This document shows, one piece after another, positions 61,591-64,000 of a stretch of DNA of 64,000 nt; the stretch's first letter is position 1; every line of letters begins with the position of its first letter. The DNA lies in assembly GCF_021018805.1 (NCBI RefSeq), contig NC_086247.1, positions 89,760,140 through 89,824,139 on the forward strand. Reading direction: 5' to 3'. Below the pieces are notes generated by a model, which saw only the letters and a list, made by a program, of their open reading frames with translations, did no database searches and was not told the origin of the DNA. The position numbers and the translations under genes were made by a program. Source of the stretch: Prinia subflava. Taxonomy: Eukaryota; Chordata; Aves; Passeriformes; Cisticolidae.

Positions 61591-63460
61591 ATGAACTTGA
61601 AACTTGTATCGGCTTCTCTAAAAGACTTGCAGCATCTCCTGCCAAACCTGGGTCCAGCCCTGGGTTTGGGCCTGATGGGTTTATGATTTGAGCCCTGTGT
61701 ACACAAGGTTTGAGGTTTTGACATGTAACCAGATGAAACAAAATGGTTTCAGCTGAGTTTTGCTTTGAATTCTTGGATTCAGTTGCACTCCTTACTTAAA
61801 AAGAAGGCCCAAAGATGGTAGAGCTAAGTGAAGAAACTGTCCATTGAGGGGTTCTAGGAGAAAACCAGATAGTTTCACCAACTCTGATCTAAAATTAAAG
61901 CTCTATGTGTATAGTTAACTGTGGTTTTATATCCAGTGCAATTGCCTGTGCCCTGTCCCAGGAGGAGATTACGGGACACAGGTGCATAACCTGTGCCTTG
62001 AAAGAACTCTGCAGACAAACCTGGAAACCTTGTGAGTGACAACACAGATTTTCCCTTTTTGAAATGCCTTGTCTTGCCTCCATTTCTTCCCTCCCAACCA
62101 TCTGAACAAACATAACTTGTGATTTTAACAGTGAGCTACCACCCCAGAACTTGCAGGATGTGTCTTCCAAATTTCCTGCAAGATGGTATATAGATCCTTC
62201 GCTAGTCTAGTCACAGCTTCACTCAAAATGCACCTCATGTCCATTGTCGAGGTTGCTGTGTTTGGGTCCTACTTTGCTAGACCTATGCATCTCTGTCTGG
62301 CCTTGTAGCTGTGTTCTGGACCTGCAGATGTTTTTGAGGTCTGTGGAGCCAGTGGAACCTGACATCAGCTCTAGTTTGTCAGTGATTTAGACTAATTTCC
62401 GTGCTGTAGTGCTGTGGACACTCCAGCTTATATCCCACGCCTTGGCACACAGTTAATGTAGATAGCTAAATAACACAGGCTTAGCGGAAGAGCTTTCTGC
62501 AAACAATTGTTATTTTCTTAGGCAACGTATTTCAAGGACATGAGGGCTGGGTGAGCTCTGGGTCACGATTTGCTCAGGCTGTATTTGCACCACAAGCATG
62601 GAAACAATTGCCAGTGCTAGATTTAGCTGGCCACACCATGGGCTGTGTCCCAGCTCGGAGGAAACCCGGGTATTTCCCGCTAGGCTCCTGTGCTGGAGGG
62701 ACCCTCAGGGGCTGGGCTGGCTCGGGTGGGTGTCACAGCCCTGATTCACACTGTGCAGGAGAAAAGGAGCACAGGACCTTCAGGGCCAGCCGACTCATGA
62801 GGATGTAGCTGCTCCCCAGCACTCAGGGGGAACTTCAGAGGGCAGAATCTGGCACTGCATTGTGCAACTTTTTTTAAAGAACTAACTGTGATTTTTATAT
62901 GGAGCATTTGTGTGCCAAAAACGCAGCTCTTTTTATTTAGTGAAATATCCTTTGGAAAACTGTAAAATCATGACAGGTTTTCGTATTTATTTTACATTCA
63001 ATTCAGGATTATACACGATCAGCTTTAGGGCCTTGTAGGAGCCAAGAGAATATAAAGGTTGTCAGAAAATTGGAGGCTTTATACCAGGCTGTTCTGACTC
63101 AACTGGCAGACCATTTAAAGTTACTGAGATTTGGGGAGAAGCAGAGCTTTTCAGAAATGTCAGTCTTCTGAGTGCTGCAATTTCTGACTGGCACCCACTC
63201 TCCAAAGTACTGACCTCAGCACCGGCAGGAGAATGGCATCAGCATCTTTAAGCTGTATTTTGTTATTATTGTTCAGAAGTTTTGCCACTTCTGAGTAGAT
63301 AAGTTTCCCCTGGAGATGTAGTAGCATCTGGCTTTCTTGCAGCTGAGTTTAAAGCTGCCTGGTTCCCTGAAATGAAGTGACAGCTTTTAGTCTTCGACAG
63401 GAACGTGTGAATGTATTCGGGTTCATTTATAACACACAGAGAAGAAAATTGATATTAGAG
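61591..63460. other. Non-coding stretch
   Basis: A mildly GC-richer patch lies around 62640-62800, without clear promoter elements. No gene was recognised. Confidence 0.5.
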
Positions 63461-63501
63461 GGGAAAAGAAAAAAAAAAGAGAGCAAAGAGAAAAAAAAAT
63501 C
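63461..63501. repeat. Purine (A/G)-rich low complexity
   Basis: A runs separated by G, with one C. The lysine-rich frame here is an artefact. Confidence 0.85.
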
Positions 63502-63581
63502 TTTGAGGGCTTCATCTGCCCAGGGAGGTGGTATAATGCATCCACATACTTCAGTCCATGTGAGCAGAGTAGTAATGGGAT

Positions 63582-63603
63582 ACACACGCACACACGCACA
63601 CAA
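63582..63603. repeat. (CA)n / CACG microsatellite
   Basis: CA repeat with two CG interruptions. Confidence 0.85.
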
Positions 63604-64000
63604 GCTGGGATCCTTTTCAGTCAGTCAAATTATTCTTTTGGTCAAAGATATTTTTCTTAGTTCTAATAATAAACACTGAAATCTTGGGTTAGTGCAACAT
63701 ACAAAGATAGACTTTAATATACACAATGCCAGTTAGGTTGAACTGTTTCCAGTACACAATGGCCACATTGTTTCTCCTTTTTTTTTGTTTCCACAAAAGT
63801 ATAAAAGAGCATCATGCTACAGACAGCACATTTTAGTCTGAAGTAGAACTGGCAGAGGATTTCAATGGAAAGTTGATTTATTTCAAGGGATTATGGGAGT
63901 CCAGGGATAAAGCTGGCACCCGGCCACAGGGAGAGCCCTTGACCTAGAAGCAGGAACAGTTTTCAAAGCTGTACATGTACATAACTGAGCAGAACACTTT
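63604..64000. other. Non-coding stretch
   Basis: No recognised gene. A T10 run lies near 63778. Confidence 0.5.

Overview
The window looks like nuclear DNA of a vertebrate, most likely a bird. It is AT-rich, non-coding over nearly its whole length, and poor in interspersed repeats. The clearest mobile element is an internal piece of a CR1 LINE (39.56-40.44 kb). Its minus-strand translation keeps recognisable CR1 endonuclease and linker motifs such as HPNICWRDNTAG and RRADFGLF. A second, much older CR1/L3-type fragment lies near 28.4-28.6 kb. A CORE-SINE/MIR-like relic (61.5 kb) and a hAT/Charlie-like terminal fragment (7.6 kb) fit an amniote background. No L1/Alu-type sequence, operon, plasmid or phage feature was seen. 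CR1 also occurs in crocodilians and turtles, so the bird call rests on low repeat density plus CR1 and is an inference.

No protein-coding gene could be recognised by homology. Open frames rarely exceed about 100 codons, and the longest (178 codons) is no longer than chance predicts in 64 kb of six-frame sequence. The window is therefore probably intergenic, or inside very large introns. Two CpG-rich blocks stand out. One at 36.7-37.5 kb has a strong minus-strand splice donor. The other at 54.3-54.7 kb contains a TATAAA box on the plus strand and a CCAAT box on the minus strand. Both are plausible promoters or alternative first exons.

Layout: 0-6.3 kb is AT-rich non-coding DNA with two abutting hairpins at 720-760. 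At 6.3-8.9 kb, five minus-strand blocks joined by good splice signals keep one reading frame and end at a stop followed by a polyadenylation signal; this is hypothetical, with no recognised product. 9-25 kb is unremarkable, with T-rich and TG-rich low-complexity tracts. A well-formed non-coding exon candidate lies at 25.26-25.32 kb. An old CR1 relic at 28.5 kb is followed by a homeodomain-motif-rich, enhancer-like stretch at 29.6-29.96 kb. 31-36 kb holds G-rich and tandem repeats. The first CpG block is at 37 kb and the CR1 fragment, with an unusual perfect hairpin, at 40 kb. Further on are a TG-rich tract (47.7 kb), a CTCF core match (48.98 kb), a 24-nt microexon candidate (53.32 kb), the second CpG block, inverted repeats (59.8 kb) and the MIR-like relic (61.5 kb).

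No genes can be said to work together here. The most that can be proposed is that the 37 kb CpG block could promote a minus-strand transcript running through the exon-like blocks at 20.4 kb and 8.8-6.3 kb. RNA data would be needed to test this.
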